This document shows positions 16,493 through 25,253 of a stretch of DNA of 64,000 nt, piece by piece. The translations under genes and the position numbers were made by a program. Each line of letters starts with the position of its first letter. The first letter of the stretch is position 1. Below the pieces are notes generated by a model. The model was not told where the DNA came from. It saw only the letters and a program-made list of their open reading frames with translations, and ran no database searches. Origin of the DNA: Sphingobium sp. JS3065 (GTDB taxonomy: Bacteria > Pseudomonadota > Alphaproteobacteria > Sphingomonadales > Sphingomonadaceae); the NCBI RefSeq assembly GCF_026427355.1, contig NZ_CP102664.1, positions 2,356,001-2,420,000 on the forward strand, in the 5' to 3' direction.

Positions 16493-17509
16493 ATGAACGA
16501 AGCCGTCCCCCCCACCGCGCCCGGCGAGTCCAAGGCGCAAAGCTGGAAAGTCACCTTCCCCTGCACCCGCGCCGAGGCGGAAGCGCTGGACGGCGATATC
16601 GCCGCCTTCGCGCTGATGGACCGCCCGCCCGTGCTGATGACCAGCGAGGCGGAACCGGACAATGAAGACAAGTGGCGCCTCGACGCCTATTTCGAGGGCC
16701 AGCCCGGCCCCGCCGCGATCAAGCTGCTCCGGTCCCTCGTCCCCAGCGCCGCCGGCACAAGGCCGCAGGTCGAACAACTGCCCGACGAAGATTGGGTGAC
16801 GTTGAGCCAGCAGGGCCTGGAACCCGTCACCGCAGGCCGCTTCCACGTCCGCAACCTTCCCGGCGACCCGGCGGCGCCCGGCCACGTCAACTTCCTGATA
16901 GAGGCCAGCCGCGCCTTCGGCACCGGCCAGCATGAAACCACGGCGGGCTGCCTGGTCATGCTCGACCGGATGCGCCGCGTCGGCATGCGATTCGGCAATG
17001 TCGCGGATATCGGCACCGGCACCGGCCTGCTCGCCTTCGCGGCGCTGCACCTTTGGCCCAGGGCCTATGCGACGGCGTCGGACATCGATCCGGTCGCCGT
17101 GGAGATCAGCGCCGCCAATGCCGCCGCCAATGGCATCGCGACGGGCAAGGGGCAGGGCCAGCTCGCCCTCTATACGGCGGCGGGCGTCGATCACCCGGCC
17201 ATCGCCACGCGCGCGCCCTATGACCTGCTGATCGCCAACATCCTGGCCGGGCCGCTGATCGAACTCGCGCCGTCGCTCTGCGCGCTGGTGGAGGAAGGGG
17301 GCACGATCGTGCTGGCGGGCCTGCTCAAGGAACAGGCCGACGCCGTCCTCGCCGCCTATCGCGCCCAGGGCATGCGCCTTGCCGAACGCGCCGACCGGGG
17401 CGACTGGCCGACGCTTCGCCTGCGCAAACGCCCCCGCATCGGCTGGAAACGCCCGACCCGCATCGACGGCAACGCGCGGGGCGAAGCTCCGGGATATGGC
17501 AGTCTTTGA
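16493..17509 (+). CDS. prmA: Ribosomal protein L11 methyltransferase
   Basis: S-adenosylmethionine-dependent methyltransferase that methylates ribosomal protein L11. An N-terminal substrate-recognition domain is followed by the catalytic Rossmann domain: FGTGQHETTAGCLVMLD, the SAM-binding DIGTGTGLLAFAAL, the acidic SDIDPVAVEIS, and NILAGPLIELAP (the N-I-L/P-type motif). The length, 338 residues from ATG 16493, matches alphaproteobacterial PrmA. AAAGG lies 7 nt upstream of this ATG; a longer open frame to 16370 would start inside the repeat and is rejected. Confidence 0.9.
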   Translation: MNEAVPPTAPGESKAQSWKVTFPCTRAEAEALDGDIAAFALMDRPPVLMTSEAEPDNEDKWRLDAYFEGQPGPAAIKLLRSLVPSAAGTRPQVEQLPDEDWVTLSQQGLEPVTAGRFHVRNLPGDPAAPGHVNFLIEASRAFGTGQHETTAGCLVMLDRMRRVGMRFGNVADIGTGTGLLAFAALHLWPRAYATASDIDPVAVEISAANAAANGIATGKGQGQLALYTAAGVDHPAIATRAPYDLLIANILAGPLIELAPSLCALVEEGGTIVLAGLLKEQADAVLAAYRAQGMRLAERADRGDWPTLRLRKRPRIGWKRPTRIDGNARGEAPGYGSL

Positions 17510-17588
17510 CGCCTTATCCGCCAAACCTGCCGACCCCAATGCCTCCTATTACCGCCTCCCGACTCACCTAGAAATGAGGAACCACGCC

Positions 17589-18308
17589 ATGACCATCGTC
17601 CGCCGCGTCACCATGCATGAAGGCCCCGGCGGCCTGTTCGAGAGCATGGCGGTGCTCGATGATGCGGCCCCCTCCCCACGCCCTGCCATTCTGCTCTTCC
17701 CCAATGTGCTGGGCACCAAGGAAGCCGATTTCGCCTATGCCGAAAAGGTCGCGGCGCTGGGCTACACCGTCCTGGTCGTGGACGTCTTCGGTCAGGGCAA
17801 GCGCACCACCCGCGCCGATCCCGACATGGGCCGCTACATGGCCGAACTGAACGCGGACCGCGCCCTGCTGCGCGACCGGGTGAACGCCGCCCATGCCCTG
17901 CTGAAATCCCTGCCCGAAGCGGACGAGAGCCGCACCGCCGCCATCGGCTTCTGCTTCGGCGGTCGATGCGTGCTCGACCTGGCCCGTTCCGGCGCCGACA
18001 TCGCGGGCGGCGTCAGCTTCCACGGCGTCTACGAAGCGCCGCCCTTCCCCAATGCGAGGATCACGGCGAAATTGCTGGTCTGCCACGGCTGGGACGACCC
18101 GATCGCCCCGCCGGAATCCACCGTCGCACTGGCGAAGGAACTGACCGACGCCGGCTGCGACTGGCAAATCCACGCCTATGGCCGCACCGGCCACGCCTTC
18201 ACCGACCATGATGCGAAAATGCCGGAAAGGGGCCTGGCCTATCAGCCCGACGCCGACCGGCGCAGCTTCCGTTCGATGGTCGATTTCCTGGGCGACCTAT
18301 TCGCATGA
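17589..18308 (+). CDS. Dienelactone hydrolase family protein
   Basis: A 239-residue cytoplasmic alpha/beta hydrolase. The dienelactone hydrolase triad is visible: nucleophilic Cys in IGFCFGGRC, Asp in HGWDDPIAPPE and His in GRTGHAFTDH. Members hydrolyse dienelactones in chlorocatechol breakdown or other lactone/ester substrates, but there is no aromatic-degradation cluster here, so the substrate is unknown. ATG 17589 is preferred because GAGGA stands 8 nt upstream; the frame is open further (ATG 17496) and would then overlap prmA. Confidence 0.88.
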   Translation: MTIVRRVTMHEGPGGLFESMAVLDDAAPSPRPAILLFPNVLGTKEADFAYAEKVAALGYTVLVVDVFGQGKRTTRADPDMGRYMAELNADRALLRDRVNAAHALLKSLPEADESRTAAIGFCFGGRCVLDLARSGADIAGGVSFHGVYEAPPFPNARITAKLLVCHGWDDPIAPPESTVALAKELTDAGCDWQIHAYGRTGHAFTDHDAKMPERGLAYQPDADRRSFRSMVDFLGDLFA

Positions 18309-18355
18309 ACTGACAGCCGATGGCGGCGGCTCTTCAGGTGGGGGACGCCGCAACT

Positions 18356-19204
18356 TTAAGCAAAGGCGAAATCCAGCCCGATATCGGCGGCGGGCGCCGA
18401 CTGGGTCAGGCGGCCGACGCTGATATAGGTGACGCCGGTTTCCGCCTTGGCGCGAATGGTTTCCAACGTGACGCCGCCCGACGCTTCGGTCGGCACCCGT
18501 CCGCCGACCAGCGTGACCGCGCCGCGCAGGGTGGGCGCGTCCATATTGTCGAGCAGGAGGTGCGTGGCCCCCGCGGCGAGCGCGGGTTCGATCTGGTCGA
18601 CGCGGTCGACCTCCACGATGATGCTGGCGATGCCGGCGGCGGCGGCGCGGCGGACGGCTTCCTCGACCGATCCGGCGACGGCGACATGATTGTCCTTGAT
18701 CATCGCCGCATCCCATAGCCCCATGCGGTGGTTGGTCGCGCCGCCCATGCGGGTAGCGTATTTCTCCAGCAGGCGGAGGCCCGGAATGGTCTTGCGCGTG
18801 TCGAGCAGGGTCGCGCCGGTGCCCAGGATCGCGTCGACATAGGCGCGGGTCAGGCTGGCGATGCCGGTCAGATGCTGGACGGTGTTGAGCGCGGATCGCT
18901 CGGCGGTCAGCATGGCGCGGGCCTTGCCCCGGATGCGCATGATGTCGGTGCCTGCCGCGACACGGTCGCCATCCTGCTTCAGCAGTTCGATCTCCACATC
19001 CGGGTCCAGCGCGCGGAAGAAGGCGGCGGCGATCGGCAGGCCCGCCAGCGTCACCGCGTCGCGGCTGTCCATCACTCCGTCGAAGATGGCGTCGGCGGGG
19101 ATCACCGCCTCACTGGTCACATCGCGGCCGTCGGGGCCGAGATCCTCCGCCAGAGTGGAGGCGACGAAGGCGTCGAGGTCGAAGCCGGGAAGCGCAAAGC
19201 TCAT
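18356..19204 (-). CDS. nadC: Nicotinate-nucleotide pyrophosphorylase (carboxylating)
   Basis: Converts quinolinate and PRPP to nicotinate mononucleotide, the third step of de novo NAD synthesis. Quinolinate phosphoribosyltransferase blocks are clear: LAEDLGPDGRDVTSEAVIP, AERSALNTVQHLTGIAS, LLDTRKTIPGLRLLEKYA, GGATNHRMGLWDAAMIKDNH and the C-terminal VGRLTQSAPAADIGLDF. Length 282 is normal. Its ATG overlaps the stop of a 61-codon gene (ATGA), which in turn overlaps nadA, so the three genes are one translationally coupled operon. nadB is not adjacent. Confidence 0.95.
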   Translation of the reverse strand: MSFALPGFDLDAFVASTLAEDLGPDGRDVTSEAVIPADAIFDGVMDSRDAVTLAGLPIAAAFFRALDPDVEIELLKQDGDRVAAGTDIMRIRGKARAMLTAERSALNTVQHLTGIASLTRAYVDAILGTGATLLDTRKTIPGLRLLEKYATRMGGATNHRMGLWDAAMIKDNHVAVAGSVEEAVRRAAAAGIASIIVEVDRVDQIEPALAAGATHLLLDNMDAPTLRGAVTLVGGRVPTEASGGVTLETIRAKAETGVTYISVGRLTQSAPAADIGLDFAFA

Positions 19205-19386
19205 GATCCGGCCAGCCGTTTCGCGATCATTTCCATCATGGCTGCCTGTTCGCTGTCGGCCGGGAAAGTCCAGAAGTCATTCTTGCGCCTGGCCCATGGC
19301 CAATCCCGGCGCAAGATGCCCCGCAATCTCTTGTCCGATATATTATGGCGGCGCGCGACCCCCACAGCCGTGACCATGGGTTCCAT
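19201..19386 (-). CDS. Small HTH-like protein inside the nadA-nadC operon
   Basis: A 61-residue basic protein of unknown function. It contains a possible helix-turn-helix (VTAVGVARRHNISDKRLRGI) followed by WPWARRKNDFWTF. Its start codon overlaps the nadA stop (TGATG) and its stop overlaps the nadC start (ATGA). That double coupling is strong evidence that it is translated. It could bind DNA or RNA, or be a small partner of the NAD enzymes; the sequence does not decide. Confidence 0.7.
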   Translation of the reverse strand: MEPMVTAVGVARRHNISDKRLRGILRRDWPWARRKNDFWTFPADSEQAAMMEMIAKRLAGS

Positions 19387-20372
19387 CAGCGCGCCCCCAA
19401 ATCCCCCTGCCCCACCGTGCCGCTCGCCATGGCGAGCATACGGTCAAGGCTCTTCTTCGCGCCGAGGCGCAGTTCCTCGTCCATCTCGATGCGCGGCTGG
19501 AGGTCGCGGAGCGCAAGGTACAGCTTTTCCATCGTGTTGAGCGCCATGTACGGGCAGATATTGCAGTTGCAATTGCCGTCCGCGCCGGGCGCGCCGATGA
19601 AAGTCTTGTCCGGGACCGCCTTCTGCATCTGGTGGATGATGTGCGGTTCGGTGGCGACGATCAGCGTATCGCCGGGCATGGTCTTGGAAAATTCCAATAT
19701 GCCGCTGGTCGATCCGACATAATCGGCATGGTCAACGATATAGGGCGGGCATTCCGGGTGCGCGGCGATGGGCGCTTGCGGGTGCTGGGCCTTCAGCTTC
19801 AGCAATTCGGTCTCGCTGAACGCCTCATGCACGATGCAGACGCCCGGCCAGAGCAGCATGTCGCGGCCCAGCTTGCGCTTCAGATAGCCGCCCAGATGCT
19901 TGTCGGGGCCGAAGATGATCTTCTGCTCCTTCGGAATCTGGGACAGGATCTTTTCCGCCGAGGAACTGGTGACGATGATGTCGCTGAGCGCCTTCACCTC
20001 CGCCGAGCAGTTGATGTAGCTGAGCGCGATATGATCGGGATGGGCCTCGCGGAAGGCCTTGAACTGCGCGGGCGGGCAACTGTCCTCCAGGCTGCAACCG
20101 GCGTCCATGTCGGGCAGGACGACGATCTTTTCCGGGGAGAGAATCTTCGCCGTTTCCGCCATGAAGCGCACGCCGCAAAAGGCGATGACGTCCGCGTCCG
20201 TCTCCGCCGCCTTGCGCGACAGTTCGAGGGAGTCGCCGACGAAATCCGACAGATCCTGGATTTCCGGCTTCTGATAATAATGGCCCAGGATGACGGCGTT
20301 GCGTTCCTTGCGCAGCCGGTCGATCTCCGCGCGCAGGTCGATCCCCTGCGGGATGGTGGTCATCGCAGTCAT
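19386..20372 (-). CDS. nadA: Quinolinate synthase
   Basis: Condenses iminoaspartate with dihydroxyacetone phosphate to quinolinate in NAD synthesis; a 4Fe-4S enzyme. Three similar domains are recognisable, with VILGHYYQKPEIQDLSDFVGDSLELS, VIAFCGVRFMAETAKIL (first cluster Cys), MDAGCSLEDSCP, and AHPECPPYI, GSTSGI and the C-terminal NCNCNICPYMALNT. ATG 20372 is preferred because AGAGGA lies 9 nt upstream; a GTG at 20381 is the alternative. At 328 residues it is normal in size. Confidence 0.95.
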   Translation of the reverse strand: MTAMTTIPQGIDLRAEIDRLRKERNAVILGHYYQKPEIQDLSDFVGDSLELSRKAAETDADVIAFCGVRFMAETAKILSPEKIVVLPDMDAGCSLEDSCPPAQFKAFREAHPDHIALSYINCSAEVKALSDIIVTSSSAEKILSQIPKEQKIIFGPDKHLGGYLKRKLGRDMLLWPGVCIVHEAFSETELLKLKAQHPQAPIAAHPECPPYIVDHADYVGSTSGILEFSKTMPGDTLIVATEPHIIHQMQKAVPDKTFIGAPGADGNCNCNICPYMALNTMEKLYLALRDLQPRIEMDEELRLGAKKSLDRMLAMASGTVGQGDLGAR

Positions 20373-20471
20373 GTGCCTCACTCCTCTCAGGCCTCCATGC
20401 GCGCCCCTAGCGGGGGTTGCGCTCGTTGGCCAGCATCTCGTTGACGGGGGATCGGGACGGCATGGCGTTTT

Positions 20472-21350
20472 TCAGCGCAACTGCCATCGCCCGTCCCCCG
20501 TCACGGCGGCGATGCCGCGTCCGTCGAGGTCGATCAGATGGGCCAGGACGGAGCGCCCCGCCGCGCTGTGCAGGCGCGGGTCGACGCCCTTGTACATTTC
20601 GGTAACCATGGCCGGGATTTCCGACGCGCCGTTGCGTTCCAAGAAGCGCACAATCTGGCCTTCGCGCTGCTTGCGGTGGCCCATCATGCCGCGCACCAGC
20701 CGCTGCGGATTGTCGACCGGATCGCCATGGGCCGGATAATAAACCTTGTCGGTCCGCTCCAGCAGCCGCTGCATCGAGGCCATATAGGCGGCCATGTCCC
20801 CGTCGGGCGGCGAAACGATGCTGGTGGACCAGCCCATCACATGATCCCCGGTGAAGAGCGCCCTTTCCTCCAGAAGCGCAAAGCAGAGATGGTTGGAGGT
20901 ATGGCCGGGCGTGGCCACGGCGGCGAGCGTCCAGCCCTCCCCGCCCATCTGTTCGCCGTCCTTCAGCACCCGGTCCGGGCGATAGGCGGCGTCGAAGGCG
21001 GCGTCGGCGCGGGGGCCGTCATCGTCCAGCGTCAGCGGCGCGCAGCCGATGACGGGCGCGCCGGTCAGCGCGCTCAGCGGCGCGGCGGCGGGGCTGTGGT
21101 CGCGATGGGTGTGGGTGCAGAGGATCGCCCTGACCGCACGGCCGCCTATCGCCGCCAGCAGCGCGTCGAGATGCGCGGGGTCGTCCGGGCCGGGATCGAT
21201 CACCGCCACATCATCCCCGCCCACCACATAGGTCTGCGTGCCCGTATAGGTGAAGGGCGAGGGGTTGGGCGCCAGCACGCGGGCCACCAGCGGGGAAAGC
21301 CGCATCAGCGTGCCGGTCGGAAGGTCGGCCAGATCGAAGGGAGTTGCCAT
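20472..21350 (-). CDS. Metallo-beta-lactamase fold hydrolase (LACTB2/glyoxalase II-like)
   Basis: A 292-residue cytoplasmic MBL-fold enzyme. The di-zinc site is complete: LCTHTHRDHSPA (THxHxDH), TPGHTSNHLCF, FTGDHVMGW and YPAHGDPV. A C-terminal helical/winged segment (RGMMGHRKQREGQIVRFLER) is typical of the LACTB2-like group, whose members are hydrolases or endoribonucleases. The substrate is not evident. ATG 21350 follows GGGATGGGAT; ATG 21362 is an alternative. It diverges from the recombinase gene with 66 bp between starts. Confidence 0.85.
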   Translation of the reverse strand: MATPFDLADLPTGTLMRLSPLVARVLAPNPSPFTYTGTQTYVVGGDDVAVIDPGPDDPAHLDALLAAIGGRAVRAILCTHTHRDHSPAAAPLSALTGAPVIGCAPLTLDDDGPRADAAFDAAYRPDRVLKDGEQMGGEGWTLAAVATPGHTSNHLCFALLEERALFTGDHVMGWSTSIVSPPDGDMAAYMASMQRLLERTDKVYYPAHGDPVDNPQRLVRGMMGHRKQREGQIVRFLERNGASEIPAMVTEMYKGVDPRLHSAAGRSVLAHLIDLDGRGIAAVTGDGRWQLR

Positions 21351-21416
21351 ATCCCATCCCATGTGCCCATTTTCGGGCGGTTTTCAAGGGCGATCCCCTG
21401 CTCTACTATGGTCGCC

Positions 21417-22313
21417 ATGGCGGCTTCGGGCGATCTTTGCGAACAATGGCGGCGGCATCTGGCGCTCGACCGGCGGCGTTCGGTGCATACGGTGCGCGCC
21501 TATGTGGCGACCGCCGAGCGGCTGGTGGCCTTTCTGGAGGAGCATCGCGGCGAAACGGTGACGGCGGCGATGCTGGCGGGGATCGATCAGGCCGACCTGC
21601 GCGCCTTCCTGACGGTGCGGCGGATGGACGGCATCGGCAATGTGTCGGCGGCGCGGGAATTGTCGGCGGTGCGCGGCTTCCTGAGGTTCGTCGGCGGCGA
21701 GGATGCGCGGGTGCCGATGCTGAAGGGGCCTCGCGTGAAGCGCGGCCTGCCCCGCCCGATATCCCCTGACGAGGCCGTGGCGCTGGCCGGGGACATTGCC
21801 GAAACGGCGCGGGAAGAATGGATCGGCGCACGGGACTGGGCGGTGCTGCTGCTGCTCTATGGGGCGGGCCTGCGCATCGGGGAGGCGCTGGGTCTGACCG
21901 GGGTGGTGCTGCCGCTGGGCGAGACGCTGCGGGTGACGGGCAAGCGGGGCAAGACGCGCATCGTGCCGTTGCTGCCCCAGGTGCGGAGCGCGATGGAGGG
22001 CTATGTGGCGCTCTGTCCCTTCAGGCAGGAGAAGGACGCGCCCTTGTTCCGGGGGGCGCGGGGCGGTCCGCTGTCCCCCGCTTTGATTCGCCGGGCGGTG
22101 CAGGGGGCCAGGGGGCGGCTGGGGTTGTCCGACCGGACGACGCCGCATGCGCTGCGGCACAGTTTCGCGACGCATCTGCTGGGGCGCGGGGCGGATTTAC
22201 GGTCGTTGCAGGAACTGCTGGGCCATGCCAGCCTGTCATCCACGCAAATCTATACGCAGGTGGATGCGGCGCATCTCCTCGATATCTACCGGAACGCGCA
22301 TCCGCGGGCTTAG
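21417..22313 (+). CDS. xerC: Tyrosine recombinase of the XerC/XerD type
   Basis: A 298-residue site-specific recombinase that with a partner resolves chromosome dimers at dif. The N-terminal SAM-like core-binding domain (residues 5-90: HLALDRRRSVHTVRAYVATA) precedes the catalytic domain with all active residues: Arg in YGAGLRIGEALGL, Lys in TGKRGKTRIVPL, His and Arg in TPHALRHSFATHLL, His in LLGHASLSSTQIYTQ and the nucleophilic Tyr in the same block. No integration site or mobile element surrounds it, which argues for a housekeeping Xer protein. ATG 21408 is an alternative start. It converges with dedA, overlapping by 4 bp. Confidence 0.88.
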   Translation: MAASGDLCEQWRRHLALDRRRSVHTVRAYVATAERLVAFLEEHRGETVTAAMLAGIDQADLRAFLTVRRMDGIGNVSAARELSAVRGFLRFVGGEDARVPMLKGPRVKRGLPRPISPDEAVALAGDIAETAREEWIGARDWAVLLLLYGAGLRIGEALGLTGVVLPLGETLRVTGKRGKTRIVPLLPQVRSAMEGYVALCPFRQEKDAPLFRGARGGPLSPALIRRAVQGARGRLGLSDRTTPHALRHSFATHLLGRGADLRSLQELLGHASLSSTQIYTQVDAAHLLDIYRNAHPRA

Positions 22314-22909
22314 CCGCGCGGCTTCCAGGTCGCCAGTCGCCAGAGATAGAAGATGACGGCCCCCACCACGCAGGCCGTCGCCACCGGCCCCACATATTTG
22401 TCGATGTCGCGGAAATTCTGCCCCAGTATGTAGCCCGCATAGGCAAGGATGATATTCCACACCAGCGCGCCGCCCATGGTCCAGAGCAGGAAGCGCGCAT
22501 GCCCCATGCGGAACAGCCCGGCGGGCAGCGATATCATCGTGCGGAAGGCGGGCATGAAGCGGAAGACGAACACCACGATCTGCCCATATTTGCCGAAGAT
22601 GTGATCGAGCTTTTCGACGTCATGCCATTCCAGCGTCGCCCAGCGGCCATAACGGTCGACCAGCGGTTTCAGGCGGCCGAAACCCAATATATGGCCGATC
22701 AGATACCAGAAATAATTGCCGACGGTCGTGCCCGCCGTGCCCGCGAACAACAGCCAGCCCATGTCCATCCGCCCCTGCCCGACGCGGATGCCGCCAATGC
22801 CCATGATGAGTTCGGACGGGATCGGCGGAAACACATTCTCTATGATCATCAGGGCGAAAATGCCCCAATAGCCGCCCGCGTCGATCAGGCGGAGAACCCA
22901 GTCGGTCAT
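22310..22909 (-). CDS. DedA family membrane protein
   Basis: A 199-residue inner-membrane protein of the DedA/SNARE-associated family, linked to lipid carrier flipping and membrane energetics. Visible blocks are the N-terminal IIENVFPPIPSELIMGIGG with its conserved Glu and Pro residues, AGTAGTTVGNYFWYLIGHILG, VVFVFRFMPAFRTMISLPAGL (the conserved Arg-containing segment) and a C-terminal membrane helix. It may be followed in the same transcript by nothing on this strand; gshB lies upstream, ending 16 bp before its start codon. Confidence 0.9.
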   Translation of the reverse strand: MTDWVLRLIDAGGYWGIFALMIIENVFPPIPSELIMGIGGIRVGQGRMDMGWLLFAGTAGTTVGNYFWYLIGHILGFGRLKPLVDRYGRWATLEWHDVEKLDHIFGKYGQIVVFVFRFMPAFRTMISLPAGLFRMGHARFLLWTMGGALVWNIILAYAGYILGQNFRDIDKYVGPVATACVVGAVIFYLWRLATWKPRG

Positions 22910-22925
22910 GATCCGGCGGGACGGT

Positions 22926-23903
22926 TCAAGCGGCCGCCCGCGCCGCCAGCCGAGCGTCGATGGCGTCCCAGATCATGCCACCGGTATCCGTACCGTTGAA
23001 GGCGTCGATGGAGACGATGCCGGTGGGCGAGGTCACGTTGATCTCCGTCAGCCATTCGCCGCCGATCACGTCGATGCCGACGAACAGCAGTCCGCGCCGC
23101 TTGAGTTCCGGGCCAAGGGCTTCGCAGATTTCCAGCTCGCGATCGGTCAGTACGGTCTTCGCGGCGGAACCGCCGACGGCGAGGTTGGAGCGGATTTCGC
23201 CCGCACCGGGGATGCGGTTGACCGCGCCCGCGACTTCGCCGTCGACCAGCACGATGCGCTTGTCGCCCTCCGCGACGCCGGGAATGAAGGCCTGCACCAT
23301 GAAGGGTTCGACCCAGGAGGCGTTGAACAGTTCCACCAGCGCGGAGAGATTCGCGCCGGACCGCCCGACATGGAAGACAGCGTTGCCCGCATTGCCGTAA
23401 AGCGGCTTCACCACGACTTCGCCATGCTGGGCAAGGAAGCTCTTCACCTCCTCCAGGTCGCGGGTGATCATGGTCGGCGGCATGAAGCGCGCATAATCGA
23501 GCACGAACAGCTTTTCCGGCGCGTTGCGGACGGAGGCAGGGTCGTTCACCACCAGCGTCTCTTCCTGCACCCGCTCCAGAAGGTGCGTGGCGGTGATGTA
23601 GCTGAGGTCGAAGGGCGGATCCTGCCGCATCAGCACCACATCGACATCGCGGCCCAGGTCCAGCATCTCCGGCTCACCGAAGACATAATGATCGCCCTCG
23701 ACCTTCTGCACCTTCACCGGGCGCGCCCTGGCCAGCACGCGGCCGTCGCGGTAAGTGAGGTCGGTGGCGAGATAATGATAAAGGCTGTGCCCCCTCGCCT
23801 GCCCCGCCAGCATGATGTGGAAGGTCGAATCGCCGCCGATCCTGATCCCTTCCATCGGGTCCATCTGCACGGCGACGGTGAGCGGGTTGAGCTGCGTGGT
23901 CAT
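22926..23903 (-). CDS. gshB: Glutathione synthase
   Basis: ATP-grasp ligase that joins gamma-glutamylcysteine and glycine. The family blocks are DPMEGIRIGGDSTFHIML, DVVLMRQDPPFDLSYITATH, the ATP-grasp EVVVKPLYGNAGNAVFHV, FIPGVAEGDKRIVLVDGEV, RSNLAVGGSAAKTVLT and the glycine-rich VTSPTGIVSIDAFNG. Length 325 is slightly longer than the E. coli enzyme. It stands downstream of rsmI-yraN on the same strand, separated by a repeat. gshA is not in the window. Confidence 0.95.
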   Translation of the reverse strand: MTTQLNPLTVAVQMDPMEGIRIGGDSTFHIMLAGQARGHSLYHYLATDLTYRDGRVLARARPVKVQKVEGDHYVFGEPEMLDLGRDVDVVLMRQDPPFDLSYITATHLLERVQEETLVVNDPASVRNAPEKLFVLDYARFMPPTMITRDLEEVKSFLAQHGEVVVKPLYGNAGNAVFHVGRSGANLSALVELFNASWVEPFMVQAFIPGVAEGDKRIVLVDGEVAGAVNRIPGAGEIRSNLAVGGSAAKTVLTDRELEICEALGPELKRRGLLFVGIDVIGGEWLTEINVTSPTGIVSIDAFNGTDTGGMIWDAIDARLAARAAA

Positions 23904-23918
23904 CGACTATCTTTTCCT

Positions 23919-24021
23919 ACCGTTCGGGCTGAGCCTTTCGAAGCCCCTCCCTTTCTTGAAGAGAAGTACAACCCTTCGACATTCCAACGAGACAAGCGGC
24001 TCGCTGGAACAGGGCGAACGG
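23919..24021. repeat. Divergent copy of the CCGTTCG-type repeat
   Basis: CCGTTCGGGCTGAGCCTTTC at the left end and CGAACGG at the right end (24015-24021) give the element inverted termini similar to the insert-bearing repeat at 40063-40262. The interior contains TTCGAAG and CCCTTCGAC motifs typical of sphingomonad intergenic repeats. It fills the gap between gshB and yraN. Confidence 0.7.
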
Positions 24022-24037
24022 GATGAGTGATAGAACG

Positions 24038-24391
24038 CTATCCCCCATGCCAGACATTCGCCAGATGGCGCGGCGGACGGCCCGGCGCAAGGAGCATCAC
24101 GTCGATTCGCATGTCATCCCCCGGTTTTGCGAGGTCGTGGAAGAGGATTTCCGCCGCCGCAGCCACCCGCGAAAGGCGGCGTTCGTCTATGGCGAGGTCG
24201 AGATCGGCGCCGGTGGCGCGGGCCTTCACCTCGACGAAGGCCAGCATCCTGCCGCGCCGGGCGACCAGATCGACCTCGCCCGCGGGCGTGCGCATCCGGC
24301 GGCCGACGATCTGCCAGCCCTTCAGCCGCAGCCACCAGCCGGCGATGCGTTCCGCCTGCCGTCCCCGCTTTTCGGCTACCTGCTTCTTCAA
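24038..24391 (-). CDS. YraN family protein (UPF0102)
   Basis: A 117-residue protein with an endonuclease-like fold; function is unproven. The family's restriction-endonuclease-type motif is GEVDLVARRGRMLAFVEVKAR (E/D...ExK), preceded by AERIAGWWLRLKGWQIVGRR. The best start is a TTG at 24391 that overlaps the rsmI stop codon (TTGA), implying translational coupling; there is no ATG before the conserved region. The rsmI-yraN pair is conserved in many proteobacteria. Confidence 0.88.
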   Translation of the reverse strand: MKKQVAEKRGRQAERIAGWWLRLKGWQIVGRRMRTPAGEVDLVARRGRMLAFVEVKARATGADLDLAIDERRLSRVAAAAEILFHDLAKPGDDMRIDVMLLAPGRPPRHLANVWHGG

Positions 24392-25230
24392 GCTTTGAGT
24401 TCCAGCGCGCGGTCATAAAGGGCGCGGCGGTCGAGGCCGAGTTTCTTCGCGACCTCGCCCGCCGCCTTGGAGATGGGAAGGCGCTCCATCGCTTCCAGAA
24501 GCGCGGCGTCGGCATCCTCCGCACTGGCCGGGGGCGCTTCTCCCGGCGGGCCGACGATGACCACGATCTCGCCCTTGGGCGGCGCGTCGGCATAGCGGGC
24601 GGAAAGTTGGTTCAAGGTGCCGGTGGCCGTTTCCTCGAAGGTTTTGCTGATCTCGCGGGAGACGGCGGCTTCGCGGTCGCCCAGATGCTCGGCCATGGCG
24701 GCAAGGCTTTCCGAGAGGCGCGGGCCGCTTTCGTAGAAGACCAGCGTGGCGCGCAGGGAAGCCACCTCACCCAACACATCGCCCCGCGCCTTCTGCTTCG
24801 ACGGCAGGAAGCCCATGAACAGGAAACGGTCGGTCGGCAGGCCCGACAGGGTGAGCGCGGCGATGACGGCGCTGGGGCCGGGCAACGTCGTGATCCTGCG
24901 ACCGGCGGCGCGGGCATCGCGGACCAGCTTGTAACCCGGATCGGAGATGAGCGGCGTGCCCGCGTCCGACAGCAGCGCCACCGATTCGCTCGCCATCCGC
25001 TCGATCAGCCGGGCGCGCACTCCTTCGGCGCTATGGTCGTGATAGGGCACCATCGGCCGGTCCGACCCGGCATGGCGCAGCAAACGCGCGCTGACCCGTG
25101 TATCTTCCACGGCGACCACATCGGCCAGCCGCAGGACTTCCGCCGCGCGGGGGGTAAGGTCTCCAAGGTTGCCGATCGGCCCTGCAACGATGTAAAGCCC
25201 AGCCTCAAGCCCCGAAGAACCCAGATTCAT
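24388..25230 (-). CDS. rsmI: 16S rRNA (cytidine(1402)-2'-O)-methyltransferase
   Basis: Uses S-adenosylmethionine to 2'-O-methylate C1402 in the decoding centre of 16S rRNA. It belongs to the tetrapyrrole-methylase fold: LYIVAGPIGNLGDLTPRA, VAVEDTRVSARLLRH, ALLSDAGTPLISDPGYKLV, TLPGPSAVIAALTLSGLP and FLFMGFLPSKQKAR are the hallmark blocks. The C-terminal helical tail (KAAGEVAKKLGLDRRALYDR) is usual. ATG 25230 has GGAA upstream; ATG 25242 is the alternative. The divergent lipoprotein gene starts only 23 bp away. Confidence 0.93.
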   Translation of the reverse strand: MNLGSSGLEAGLYIVAGPIGNLGDLTPRAAEVLRLADVVAVEDTRVSARLLRHAGSDRPMVPYHDHSAEGVRARLIERMASESVALLSDAGTPLISDPGYKLVRDARAAGRRITTLPGPSAVIAALTLSGLPTDRFLFMGFLPSKQKARGDVLGEVASLRATLVFYESGPRLSESLAAMAEHLGDREAAVSREISKTFEETATGTLNQLSARYADAPPKGEIVVIVGPPGEAPPASAEDADAALLEAMERLPISKAAGEVAKKLGLDRRALYDRALELKA

Positions 25231-25253
25231 ATCAGTTTCCATAAGGACGCCAG

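Noticed and set aside
21417..22313. The tyrosine recombinase as an integrase marking a genomic island
   Set aside because: No tRNA, direct repeats, atypical base composition or phage genes surround it, and the protein looks like a housekeeping XerC/XerD.
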